Part shown: positions 50,873 through 57,179 of the stretch, piece after piece
Layout: each line of letters opens with the position of its first letter
Position numbering within the stretch: the stretch's first letter is position 1
Source: Nitrospiraceae bacterium
GTDB taxonomy: Bacteria > Nitrospirota > Thermodesulfovibrionia > UBA6902
Length of the DNA: 57,179 nucleotides
NCBI GenBank assembly: GCA_003599425.1
Contig: QZKC01000059.1
Coordinates: forward strand, 1 to 57,179
Reading direction: 5' to 3'
Made by a program: the position numbers and the translations under genes
The notes under the pieces: model-generated
Database searches by the model: none
The model's input: the letters and a program-made list of their open reading frames with translations, nothing else
Told to the model about the DNA's origin: nothing

Positions 50873-53224
50873 ATGAAAGACAGAAAGGGAATATTATTAA
50901 TAGTAGTTTTTTCCGTACTAGCAATGGTCGCCAGTGCATGGGCTGAACGCGACTATCAGTTTATCGGCGCTTGGGGCTCTGCTGGATCGGGCAATGGCCA
51001 GTTTAACGGTCCCCAAGGAATAGCTGTAGACTCATCCGGCAATGTCTACGTTTCCCAAATATTTGATTATCGCATTCAAAAGTTTAAATCGGATAGCACT
51101 TATATAACGCAATGGGGTTCACAGGGATCGGGCAATGGCCAGTTTAACGGTCCCCAAGGAGTGGCGGTAGATTCATCCGGCAATGTCTATGTTGTTGATA
51201 ATGGCCCTTTCGTCAGTCGTATCCAGAAGTTTGCTCCAGTGCGTTTGGTTGATCCGGCATGGATGAAGACCATCAACACAGCGATTGAATCTGATACCCA
51301 TTTGGGTCAAACCAGTTACCCGATCACTGACCCCTTCTGGACCTGGACCTCAGTTGTTTGGGATGGACCTGAGCAGAATGGTTTCGGTGTGACCATTCCA
51401 GGATGGGTTTCAGGAGACTACTGGGCATATTGGGTGCATCAGGGGCAGGCCAACAACCGGTGGTTCAAGACTACACTCGGTTTCTGTGACCCGACTCTAC
51501 TTAGTGAAGTACGTCTGGTAACGAAATACTCTGCCAACGAAATACTCAGTATCAATGACGACGTTTTTGTCTGGGTCAATGACGTCCCCGCTGCTGCAGG
51601 AGGAACGGCGCTCCTTTCGCGGATTAACACCGTTATAGAGCCGTTCAGGTCAATGGGGGCACCCCTATCGCAGGACGTTAACGTTGCGCCGGAAACTGAC
51701 GGATGGCACATCCCCGGAGGGCTCTCCCTGCCGAAAGAGTTGTTCAATCAGGGCAGCAACAAGATTGAGGTTCTGACCGACGAACTTCACATGTGGGGTG
51801 GCTTTGGTCATCCTGTTTTTGAGATTGTGCAAACAGGGACTTGCGCATTCGTCGTCAACAGCACTGCCGATGCGGTAGACACCAACCCGGGCGACGGATA
51901 TTGTGCTGCCGCTGCAAATGAGTGCACACTGCGCGCAGCCGTAATGGAAGCCAACGCCTTGCCGGGACTCGATACTATCAAGATAAATGGTTTCGGCCCA
52001 TCATTCCCGATCAAGTTGACCATCGGTGATCCTCAACAAAGCGAGGACGCAGCATTGTCCGGCGACCTCGACATCACAGATGATGTCCATATGGTTGGCC
52101 TCGGCTTGAATGATACGGTGATCTCTGGTGATAGGAAGTTCCGCGTCTTTCAAGTTCACGGCCCGATCAGTGTAGGATTCGACAAGATGACCATCTCTGG
52201 CGGTGGAAGAGAGTTCAACGGTGTAGAACAAGGCGCCATCAGTATAGACAATGAAAGCACTGTTGCTCTTTCAAACAGCAGTATCGAGGGAAACATCGAA
52301 GGTGTCAACAATTACGGGACATTGACTGTTGATAACTGCACGTTCAGTTACAATGGAGGCGGTCTTAACTTAGGTCCAGCAATCTTTAACAGTGGCAAGG
52401 CAGAAATTAGAAAGACGGCGATTATCCGTAACGGTGGCCAGGACTATTGTGGCGCAATTATAAACCGTGGTGAGATGAACATTACAAACAGTACTATTGC
52501 CTACAATGACGCGTTTGTGGACGGAGGGGCGATGTGCAACTCAGGGGTTGTCCATATGATAAACGTCACGAGTGCAATGAACTGGGCTGGACGAGGTGAT
52601 GCCTTCCCTTACCTAGACGAGGGGGGTACATTTTCATCCGTGAATTCGATTTTCGCGGACTTCGACCCTGCTCCCATGTTAGGCCCTCTTGGGCATAATG
52701 GCGGAGATACTGAGACGATGCCGTTGCTTCCGGGAAACCCTGCCATTGATACGGGAGACCCATCTGCCTGCCCGCCTGAAGACCAGCGAGGCATATCAAG
52801 GCCGCAAGATGGAGACAAGAACGGCACCAAAGTCTGTGACAAAGGTGCATTTGAGGCTTTGCCGATTATCAATGATGCCGTTTCATTTGTTCCGCTTCAG
52901 CCATATTATACGAGCAGGGACACGTTCGGTTGTCCTACCGGGTATGCCGGCAAATTCAGGTTCAATGCTCAGCTCACTGCGAAGCCCGGCTATACGCTCA
53001 CAAATCTTATGACTCAAGTCAAGGTTCTTACAAATGATAATCTGCTGCGAAATCCCTACGGAGAGTTAGGGGGAGTGGGAGCAATCCTGGTCTTTAGACC
53101 GATCAATGGTTATGCAGACGGAAAGCTCACAGATGGAGAATCTGTACGTCTCCCATTTTCGATCTGTCTCAAAGAGATAAAGCCATTCAGTCTCTTTGTT
53201 GATGTGTTAGGGATAACGGAATAA
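50873..53224 (+). CDS. Large exported NHL / CSLREA / beta-helix protein with FVDVLGI C-terminal domain
   Basis: 783 residues. Signal peptide (ILLIVVFSVLAMVASAWA). Two NHL-type repeats (~30-120) each contain GSGNGQFNGPQG and AVDSSGNVYV. A middle beta domain runs to ~325. A CSLREA-like start (NPGDGYCAAAANECTLRAAV) leads into a right-handed beta-helix (NSSIEGNIEG, ITNSTIAYND). A choice-of-anchor-like segment PAIDTGDPSACPPEDQRGIS ends CDKGAFE near 670. The last ~115 residues (VSFVPLQPYY to FVDVLGITE) are shared with the 269-residue protein at 46947. Surface adhesin or structural role is inferred. A decayed STN-like gene follows. Confidence 0.82.
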   Translation: MKDRKGILLIVVFSVLAMVASAWAERDYQFIGAWGSAGSGNGQFNGPQGIAVDSSGNVYVSQIFDYRIQKFKSDSTYITQWGSQGSGNGQFNGPQGVAVDSSGNVYVVDNGPFVSRIQKFAPVRLVDPAWMKTINTAIESDTHLGQTSYPITDPFWTWTSVVWDGPEQNGFGVTIPGWVSGDYWAYWVHQGQANNRWFKTTLGFCDPTLLSEVRLVTKYSANEILSINDDVFVWVNDVPAAAGGTALLSRINTVIEPFRSMGAPLSQDVNVAPETDGWHIPGGLSLPKELFNQGSNKIEVLTDELHMWGGFGHPVFEIVQTGTCAFVVNSTADAVDTNPGDGYCAAAANECTLRAAVMEANALPGLDTIKINGFGPSFPIKLTIGDPQQSEDAALSGDLDITDDVHMVGLGLNDTVISGDRKFRVFQVHGPISVGFDKMTISGGGREFNGVEQGAISIDNESTVALSNSSIEGNIEGVNNYGTLTVDNCTFSYNGGGLNLGPAIFNSGKAEIRKTAIIRNGGQDYCGAIINRGEMNITNSTIAYNDAFVDGGAMCNSGVVHMINVTSAMNWAGRGDAFPYLDEGGTFSSVNSIFADFDPAPMLGPLGHNGGDTETMPLLPGNPAIDTGDPSACPPEDQRGISRPQDGDKNGTKVCDKGAFEALPIINDAVSFVPLQPYYTSRDTFGCPTGYAGKFRFNAQLTAKPGYTLTNLMTQVKVLTNDNLLRNPYGELGGVGAILVFRPINGYADGKLTDGESVRLPFSICLKEIKPFSLFVDVLGITE

Positions 53225-53311
53225 TAACCGAATGAAAAGTTCGTGCATTGAGAAGAGGTGATGTGATTATGCGCTGACTACTTATTAGAGACGAAAATAA
53301 AGGAGGACAAA

Positions 53312-53641
53312 ATGTATAAGCAATTAGCAAGAATATTAAGGCATTTCTTTCGCGTTAGTTCTTAAGGTGACTATAGAATTCAAGAGATTACCAGTTGAAG
53401 ACGCCATTAAGAGATTAAAGATTATATCTATCTCATAGATAAAGAGAAAAATAAATCTTTGATCACAAAGATAGTGCTCCTACCAAAAGGTGCAAAAGAA
53501 ATGTTAGCAGGCACATTAAAAATAAACGAAGACAATGACAGATCGATAGAGCCTAAACCTGATACTTCAGAAAAGCATCCTTAACCAGAGCCTTTCAAGT
53601 TCGAGTTCGACCCGTCTGCTACGATTGAAAAAGGGGAATAG
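53312..53641 (+). pseudogene. Decayed paralogue of the STN-like exported protein
   Basis: AGGAGG precedes ATG 53312, which gives MYKQLARILRHFFRVSS and then a stop. Further on, in shifted frames, come TIEFKRLPVEDAIKRLK, then YLIDKEKNKSLITKIVLLPK, an in-frame stop, and PEPFKFEFDPS. These match EQFDRLPLEEALKRV, KGKIIRIVLLKKG and EPFKFEFDPR of the intact 47777-48232 gene. Most of the STN domain is deleted, with at least one frameshift and one nonsense codon. Confidence 0.8.
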
Positions 53642-53644
53642 GGC

Positions 53645-53679
53645 AAGGGGAAAAATAAATTTGACACATCCCCTTTTTT
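53645..53679 (+). terminator. Intrinsic terminator after the decayed gene
   Basis: AAGGGG (53645-53650) and CCCCTT (53670-53675) pair around an AT-rich loop and are followed by a T-run to 53679. It insulates the peptide cluster from the surface-protein gene. Confidence 0.6.
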
Positions 53680-53786
53680 GTGATAAGAGATAAATACTGT
53701 TATGCACGGGAGGGGAGTTGCGTATCTATCCCCTATCGAAAAATCTAAATAATCAGTTATAGAATGAATTCATCAAGGTTTGGCTT

Positions 53787-53814
53787 TTGCTGAATCAGGC
53801 AGAACATATATAAA
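53787..53814 (+). promoter_or_regulatory. Candidate promoter of the RiPP cluster
   Basis: TTGCTG (53787-53792), 16 bp, TATAAA (53809-53814). The start would fall near 53821, about 24 nt before the first precursor. Sequence match only. Confidence 0.45.
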
Positions 53815-53844
53815 TTTTCCAGAACCAGTAAAGGAGGTTAGAGA

Positions 53845-54015
53845 ATGAAAGACCAGAATATTTTGAAAGAGGCAGAGCATAAAGGAGAAAAGAAATCATT
53901 TGAGGAGCCGAAACTGACATTCATCGAACCCAAGCTCACAAAATATGGCGACGCAACAAAGATAACTACGCAAAATGGTTTCTTTGGCGCTTTCAGTCCT
54001 AATGGGGTAGATTAA
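53845..54015 (+). CDS. RiPP precursor peptide 1
   Basis: 56 residues, ATG 53845 preceded by AAGGAGG. The leader is Lys/Glu-rich and ends FIEPKLTKYGDATKIT (residues 26-41). This resembles the Y-x-x-P-x-L-x3-G-x4-x-T leader pattern that RRE/PqqD-like proteins bind in lasso systems. A second EPKL occurs just before it (FEEPKL). The probable core is TQNGFFGAFSPNGVD (42-56), rich in Gly, Phe and Asn. A tandem homologue follows 48 bp downstream, then kinase, radical SAM and PqqD genes. Too short for routine gene calling. The cleavage point and modification are unknown. Confidence 0.8.
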   Translation: MKDQNILKEAEHKGEKKSFEEPKLTFIEPKLTKYGDATKITTQNGFFGAFSPNGVD

Positions 54016-54063
54016 TGGCTCATGTCCTGAGCGAATAAGACATGAGAAGGAAAGGAGGAGAAA

Positions 54064-54243
54064 ATGAACGATAAATTATCAGCGCAAAAAAGCAATACAG
54101 AAACAGCGAGTATTCATAAATCCTCTCAAGGCGGGAAGAAATTTGAAGAGCCTGAACTAAAGTACATCGAACCCAAGCTCACAAAACACGGAGATGCAAC
54201 AAATATTACTTTTTCTATTCCGTTCAGTCCAATACCTAACTGA
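54064..54243 (+). CDS. RiPP precursor peptide 2
   Basis: 59 residues, ATG 54064 preceded by AAAGGAGGAG. The leader has KKFEEPELKYIEPKLTKHGD then ATNIT, nearly the same as precursor 1 from residue 26 on. The core differs: FSIPFSPIPN, ten residues, aromatic and Pro-rich, with no Asp or Glu. The leader is therefore conserved and the core variable, which is the mark of a RiPP family. Both cores share an F-S-P tripeptide. The absence of an acidic acceptor argues against macrolactam (lasso) formation on this one. Confidence 0.8.
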   Translation: MNDKLSAQKSNTETASIHKSSQGGKKFEEPELKYIEPKLTKHGDATNITFSIPFSPIPN

Positions 54244-54260
54244 TTAAGAGTTGCCCTGAA

Positions 54261-55262
54261 ATGGATCCTGTACTGTCTTATTCTTTTTCAGAAGTGAATG
54301 TGAAAGTTGAGTGTAACGGTTTTGAGTTGGCTGAAAAAGTCAGCGTTGCAATGGATGATTTCTTTTACAGGGGAAACGGGCTTTCTGCCCCCGGTTTTTC
54401 TCACATAACGGTAATGTTTGAAAATAATTATTCCTCTTTTAAGGTCCCGAAATCAGTCAGGAAATTCGTTTCCTCCCCTTTCCTTGATATCTTTAAGGAT
54501 GAAAACTTCTATTACTTGATGAGAAAAGATGCCGTCTCTCAGCTTGACCTTTCGAGCAATACAGCCATTGTACGCACAGATACGTCTTTCTGGGAAAAGA
54601 CCGCGAAATCCCGGCAGGAATTTTTAATGCTTTCCCTTTTATGGCTTCTTCACAGGCATGGGCTTTACGCTCTCCATGCAAATGGTTTGGTAAAAGATCA
54701 TGTTGGCATCCTCCTTGCGGGGAGTTCCGGAAGCGGGAAATCAACTACATCATTGAGCCTGATAAGACAGGGATGGAACTACCTTTCAGATGATGTCATT
54801 CTCCTGAAAGAAACCTCAAACGGCATTAAGTCTATCGCATTTCAAAAGGGGGTTTCATTTGATCCGAAGCTGGCTGATCATTATCCTGAACTCAACGAAT
54901 ATGGGAAATCATCCATGAATGGACAGAAGAGGTTTCTGGATATCACTTCGATATATCCTGACAGGTTCATATACAGCAGCCTGCCAAAGCTATTGATATT
55001 CCCGGAGGTGACAGATTACAAGAAAACCAGTTTGTTCCCGATCTGGGGAGCAGAGGCGTTGATCATGCTTATCAAAAACAGCGGCGGAATAATGGTTGAT
55101 AAAAAAATAGCAGGCAGACAATTAGAGATCCTTAAAAAGCTTATATCCCAGACAAAGAGCTATCGGATTCTCTTAGGACATGATCTGAGTGAAAGGCCTG
55201 AAACGATCTCCGGGATTCTGGCAGGCATAGAGGATGATGCACGTGAAAAGGTTATCAATTGA
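54261..55262 (+). CDS. HPr-kinase-like protein of the RiPP cluster
   Basis: 333 residues. The N-terminal half is unlike HPr kinase and helix-rich. The C-terminal kinase-like domain begins LYALHANGLVKDHVGILLAG with P-loop AGSSGSGKST near residues 154-163, then WNYLSDDVILL. Such HprK-related proteins are found in lasso and other RiPP clusters, where one characterised member (paeninodin kinase) phosphorylates a Ser of the peptide. The Ser in the F-S-P motif of the cores is a possible target; that is inference. It starts 17 bp after precursor 2 and overlaps the radical SAM gene. Confidence 0.85.
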   Translation: MDPVLSYSFSEVNVKVECNGFELAEKVSVAMDDFFYRGNGLSAPGFSHITVMFENNYSSFKVPKSVRKFVSSPFLDIFKDENFYYLMRKDAVSQLDLSSNTAIVRTDTSFWEKTAKSRQEFLMLSLLWLLHRHGLYALHANGLVKDHVGILLAGSSGSGKSTTSLSLIRQGWNYLSDDVILLKETSNGIKSIAFQKGVSFDPKLADHYPELNEYGKSSMNGQKRFLDITSIYPDRFIYSSLPKLLIFPEVTDYKKTSLFPIWGAEALIMLIKNSGGIMVDKKIAGRQLEILKKLISQTKSYRILLGHDLSERPETISGILAGIEDDAREKVIN

Positions 55263-56298
55263 GCTTACAAACCACTGCAACTTAAGGTGTCATCACTGTG
55301 CTGATGCAAGACATCAGTGCGAGGGAGCCCTGAAAATGGAGACAGTGGAAAAGATTATCCGTAATGCCGGCGCGTATGGCTTTGAACATCTCTCTTTTAC
55401 GGGCGGAGAACCTACAATGCATCCCTCTTTTTTCGATATCATCAGACAGGTGTCAGAAGCCGGATACAAATTCAGCTTTGTCTCTAACGGATATAACTTC
55501 ACCGGTATTTATGAAAGGCTGCTTCCATACCGTGACAACCTCGGAGGAATTACATTCAGCCTTGACGGCGCTGATGAGGGGACGCATGACAGACTTCGTG
55601 GTAAAGGCTCATTCCGCAGAGTAATGCAGGCCATAAGCATCTGTCTCGTAAAGGGTATCCCTTTCAATTTCAACAGTGTAGTTGTCTCCTCTCACCGTGA
55701 AAGAATCGAGAACATGGCAACTCTTGCAGCAAAACTGGGAAGCTGCGGGCTGAGGTTCGGACACCTTACACCGACCCCTTCTTCAATAAAGAATAACCTG
55801 ATCCTTTCCCCTGATGAACGGAGAGAGGCAGAAGCAGTTATATCAAGATTAAGGGAAACTTCACCTGTGGCGGTTTTCATGGCACCCGGAAACTACACTG
55901 ACTCTCTGTTCCCGTGTGCTCCGCTCGAAATGAAGGAATTCAATATTGACTGGAAGGGTAATGTAACAATGTGCTGTCTGTTGTCCGGTCATGGAGATGC
56001 TTCAGCTAAATGCGATGTGATCGGGAATCTGAATGATATTACATTGTCAGAGGCGCTCGAAATACTGACAGAAATAAATACGAAGTTTCGCAGGGAGAAA
56101 CAGGCTGCGTATTCACGGAACCAATTCAGAGATCCTGACCACTTTCCCTGCTGGTACTGTTTGAATTATTTCGGCAAGGTTGACTGGATACGCAATTTTC
56201 CGGAAAACCCGTGGTCCGGCAAGGTCTGGGCTACTCATTGTAACGAAAGGGAAAAAACACATGATGCAATTCAACAGCAAAATAATACCTCATCCTGA
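55234..56298 (+). CDS. Radical SAM peptide-modifying enzyme of the RiPP cluster
   Basis: 354 residues. SIELTNHCNLRCHHC carries the CxxxCxxC cluster motif at residues ~15-22. FTGGEPTMHP and FSLDGADEGTHDRLRGKG are standard barrel motifs. The C-terminal third has cysteines in FPCAPLEMKEFNIDWKGN, then VTMCCLL and FPCWYCLN, fitting a SPASM or twitch domain with extra clusters. Start is uncertain among ATG 55234, ATG 55237 and GTG 55243. It overlaps the kinase (29 bp) and the PqqD-like gene (38 bp), so the three are co-translated. The likely substrate is the pair of precursors. Confidence 0.88.
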   Translation: MMHVKRLSIELTNHCNLRCHHCADARHQCEGALKMETVEKIIRNAGAYGFEHLSFTGGEPTMHPSFFDIIRQVSEAGYKFSFVSNGYNFTGIYERLLPYRDNLGGITFSLDGADEGTHDRLRGKGSFRRVMQAISICLVKGIPFNFNSVVVSSHRERIENMATLAAKLGSCGLRFGHLTPTPSSIKNNLILSPDERREAEAVISRLRETSPVAVFMAPGNYTDSLFPCAPLEMKEFNIDWKGNVTMCCLLSGHGDASAKCDVIGNLNDITLSEALEILTEINTKFRREKQAAYSRNQFRDPDHFPCWYCLNYFGKVDWIRNFPENPWSGKVWATHCNEREKTHDAIQQQNNTSS

Positions 56299-56545
56299 TG
56301 TTGTTTCAACAGAGATGGAGGACAATGAAGCGGTTCTTCTGCATTTAACGACTAAGAAATACTACAGTTTAAATGAAACGGGCCTCCGTATCTGGCAAAT
56401 GCTTGGAAAAGGAAGTACGCCCATGCAGATCAGTGAAGGTCTCCAGTGTGAATTCAATATAACGCCTGAAAAGGCAAACGACAGTGTCATGAGCCTTCTG
56501 AAAGAACTCGCGCATGAACAGTTGATTGAGGTAGATTGCGCTTAG
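56261..56545 (+). CDS. PqqD-like peptide chaperone (RRE)
   Basis: 94 residues from ATG 56261 (an earlier frame start at 56180 lies inside the radical SAM gene). The sequence STEMEDNEAVLLHLTTKKYY, then SLNETGLRIWQMLG and SVMSLLKELAHEQLIEVD, matches the PqqD family, whose winged-helix RiPP recognition element binds leader peptides and presents them to the radical SAM partner. It is the last gene of the cluster. Confidence 0.9.
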   Translation: MMQFNSKIIPHPDVVSTEMEDNEAVLLHLTTKKYYSLNETGLRIWQMLGKGSTPMQISEGLQCEFNITPEKANDSVMSLLKELAHEQLIEVDCA

Positions 56546-56568
56546 CCGCACTCTGTTCTAAAGAAGGC

Positions 56569-56640
56569 ACACAGGGACAAAGTGGCAAAGGCACAAAGGG
56601 GAATTCCATACGGCATCGACATACCTATTCTCGTCACAGT
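56569..56640. repeat. Word-like repeat related to family B elements
   Basis: AAGGCACACAGGGACAAAGT then GGCAAAGGCACAAAGG, followed by GAATTCCATACGGCATCG, resembles the CACAAAGG end and ATTTCTATACGACACC core of the elements at 15298 and 16752. It appears degenerate. Confidence 0.45.
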
Positions 56641-56693
56641 TCAAAATGTCGGGGAATCTTCTTGTTTATATCTGCTAAGATACCAAAGCGCTC

Positions 56694-56984
56694 ATGAAAT
56701 CCTTTATCTTCATAGCAGCCGCCTATATAACCGGCGTCCTTACCGCGGTGCCCGCCGGGCCGGTTCAGAATGAGTTCAGCAGGGATGTTGTTCTGACTTT
56801 TCTTGCTGCAGGGGGGCTCGGCCTTGCTTCCTACCTTGTCTTTTTGTCGCTCTTCCTTTACTGGGCCAAGCGTTTCATTTCAGGAAACACTATCAAACGG
56901 ATAAACTTCGCCTTCGGGATCGCACTCCTGACAATAGCAGCATATTTCCTGTTTTCCTCTGCCTGGCACTTCCTGAAAACCTGA
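56694..56984 (+). CDS. Small membrane protein, possibly an internally deleted LysE-like transporter
   Basis: 96 residues with three hydrophobic segments (IAAAYITGVLTAVPAGPV; VVLTFLAAGGLGLASYLVFL; FAFGIALLTIAAYFLFSSAW). The first ends in AVPAGPVQ, recalling the L-P-G-P motif of LysE/RhtB exporters, and the second half recalls their C-terminal helices (RINFAFGIALLTIAAYFL). The middle of a ~200-residue LysE protein is missing. It is either a truncated gene or a genuine short family. It may or may not serve the RiPP cluster. Confidence 0.5.
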   Translation: MKSFIFIAAAYITGVLTAVPAGPVQNEFSRDVVLTFLAAGGLGLASYLVFLSLFLYWAKRFISGNTIKRINFAFGIALLTIAAYFLFSSAWHFLKT

Positions 56985-57012
56985 GGGCCCATATCGAACT
57001 CCGTTATAGGGA

Positions 57013-57041
57013 AGGCACAAAGGCGAGGTCGGCGAAGGATT
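57013..57041. repeat. Partial family B end
   Basis: GGCACAAAGGCGAGGTCGGC and GAAGGATTAATAG resemble the left end of the element at 15298. No second arm is seen before the window end. Confidence 0.4.
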
Positions 57042-57116
57042 AATAGCATAACCCTGGACAATTATTGAGCAATACCAAGATACTAAGAACTACATTATAA
57101 AAGCCACATTGTTTGT

Positions 57117-57179
57117 CATTCCCGCAAGCGAAGCGCGTCGGGAATCCTTCCGCTGAAAGATTCCGGACAAGCCGGAATG
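57117..57179. repeat. Dispersed GTCATTCCCG repeat at window end
   Basis: GTCATTCCCGCAAGCGAAGC, CGTCGGGAATCCTTCC and GATTCCGGACAAGCCGGAAT form nested short palindromes. This resembles a widespread intergenic repeat. The element runs past the window end. Confidence 0.6.

Noticed and set aside
53845-54243. Classical lasso peptide precursors
   Set aside because: The leader pattern fits, but no B2 protease or C cyclase is in the window and core 2 has no Asp or Glu for ring closure.

Overview
The window looks like a chromosomal segment of a Gram-negative, probably anaerobic bacterium. Double-membrane traits include lipoproteins, SecDF-YajC and large exported beta-propeller and beta-helix proteins. 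c-di-GMP signalling is prominent: a PilZ protein, an HD-GYP protein and a GEMM-type riboswitch. Sigma-54 regulation and an AhbD-type radical SAM heme enzyme are also present. Gene order (ilvC-psd-pssA-leuA; secF-secD-yajC; xseB-xseA) and the abundance of low-complexity and palindromic intergenic repeats remind me of Nitrospirota or the former Deltaproteobacteria. That placement is inference; no rRNA or tRNA gene is visible.

Layout. 1-6.7 kb: branched-chain amino acid and phospholipid synthesis (ilvC end, psd, pssA, leuA, a patatin-like lipoprotein, leuC, leuD). 6.9-13.2 kb: a PflX-like radical SAM protein, a lipoprotein, a membrane PilZ protein, an FKBP isomerase and a degenerate GspE-like ATPase. 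13.4-16.7 kb (minus): a MurNAc salvage pair, a NamZ-like hydrolase and a fused MurU-AmgK-like enzyme, flanked by two copies of a palindromic element. 17-22.6 kb: hemW, ahbD-like, hemE, then a PAS protein and an HD-GYP protein behind a near-consensus sigma-54 promoter. 22.7-29.5 kb: recJ, secF, secD, yajC, a tiny PEP-CTERM protein, xseB and xseA. 29.6-35.6 kb: YVTN beta-propellers, an RRM protein coupled to ribosomal protein S21, stress and small-domain proteins, and a LamG protein. 36-40.4 kb (minus): a solute-binding protein, sensor kinase and sigma-54 activator operon. 40.8-41.1 kb: a short [2Fe-2S] protein gene with an in-frame TGA followed by a SECIS-like hairpin. 41.4-43.8 kb: comM and a MazEF pair.

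43.8-53.6 kb is a surface-protein region. A promoter, a GEMM-like riboswitch and an overlapping terminator precede a DUF4331 protein, a TPR protein, an exported protein with a distinctive C-terminal domain, a small STN-like protein and a frameshifted PAS-LuxR regulator. After a toxin-antitoxin scrapyard (FitA, a PIN remnant, HEPN-MNT), the same C-terminal domain recurs in a 783-residue NHL/beta-helix protein. It is followed by a decayed copy of the STN-like gene, so the module has been duplicated.

53.8-56.5 kb is the most interesting part: a compact RiPP-type cluster. It has two tandem short precursors with a shared leader and different cores, an HPr-kinase-like protein, a radical SAM enzyme and a PqqD-like recognition protein. 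No lasso protease or cyclase is visible, and one core has no acidic residue, so this is probably not a classical lasso system. The precursors had no gene calls longer than 60 residues and were found by translating the intergenic DNA.

At least two families of palindromic MITE-like elements, one with matching 4-bp target duplications, and several GC-rich palindromes are scattered through the window. One palindrome lies in frame inside the MurU-AmgK-like gene.
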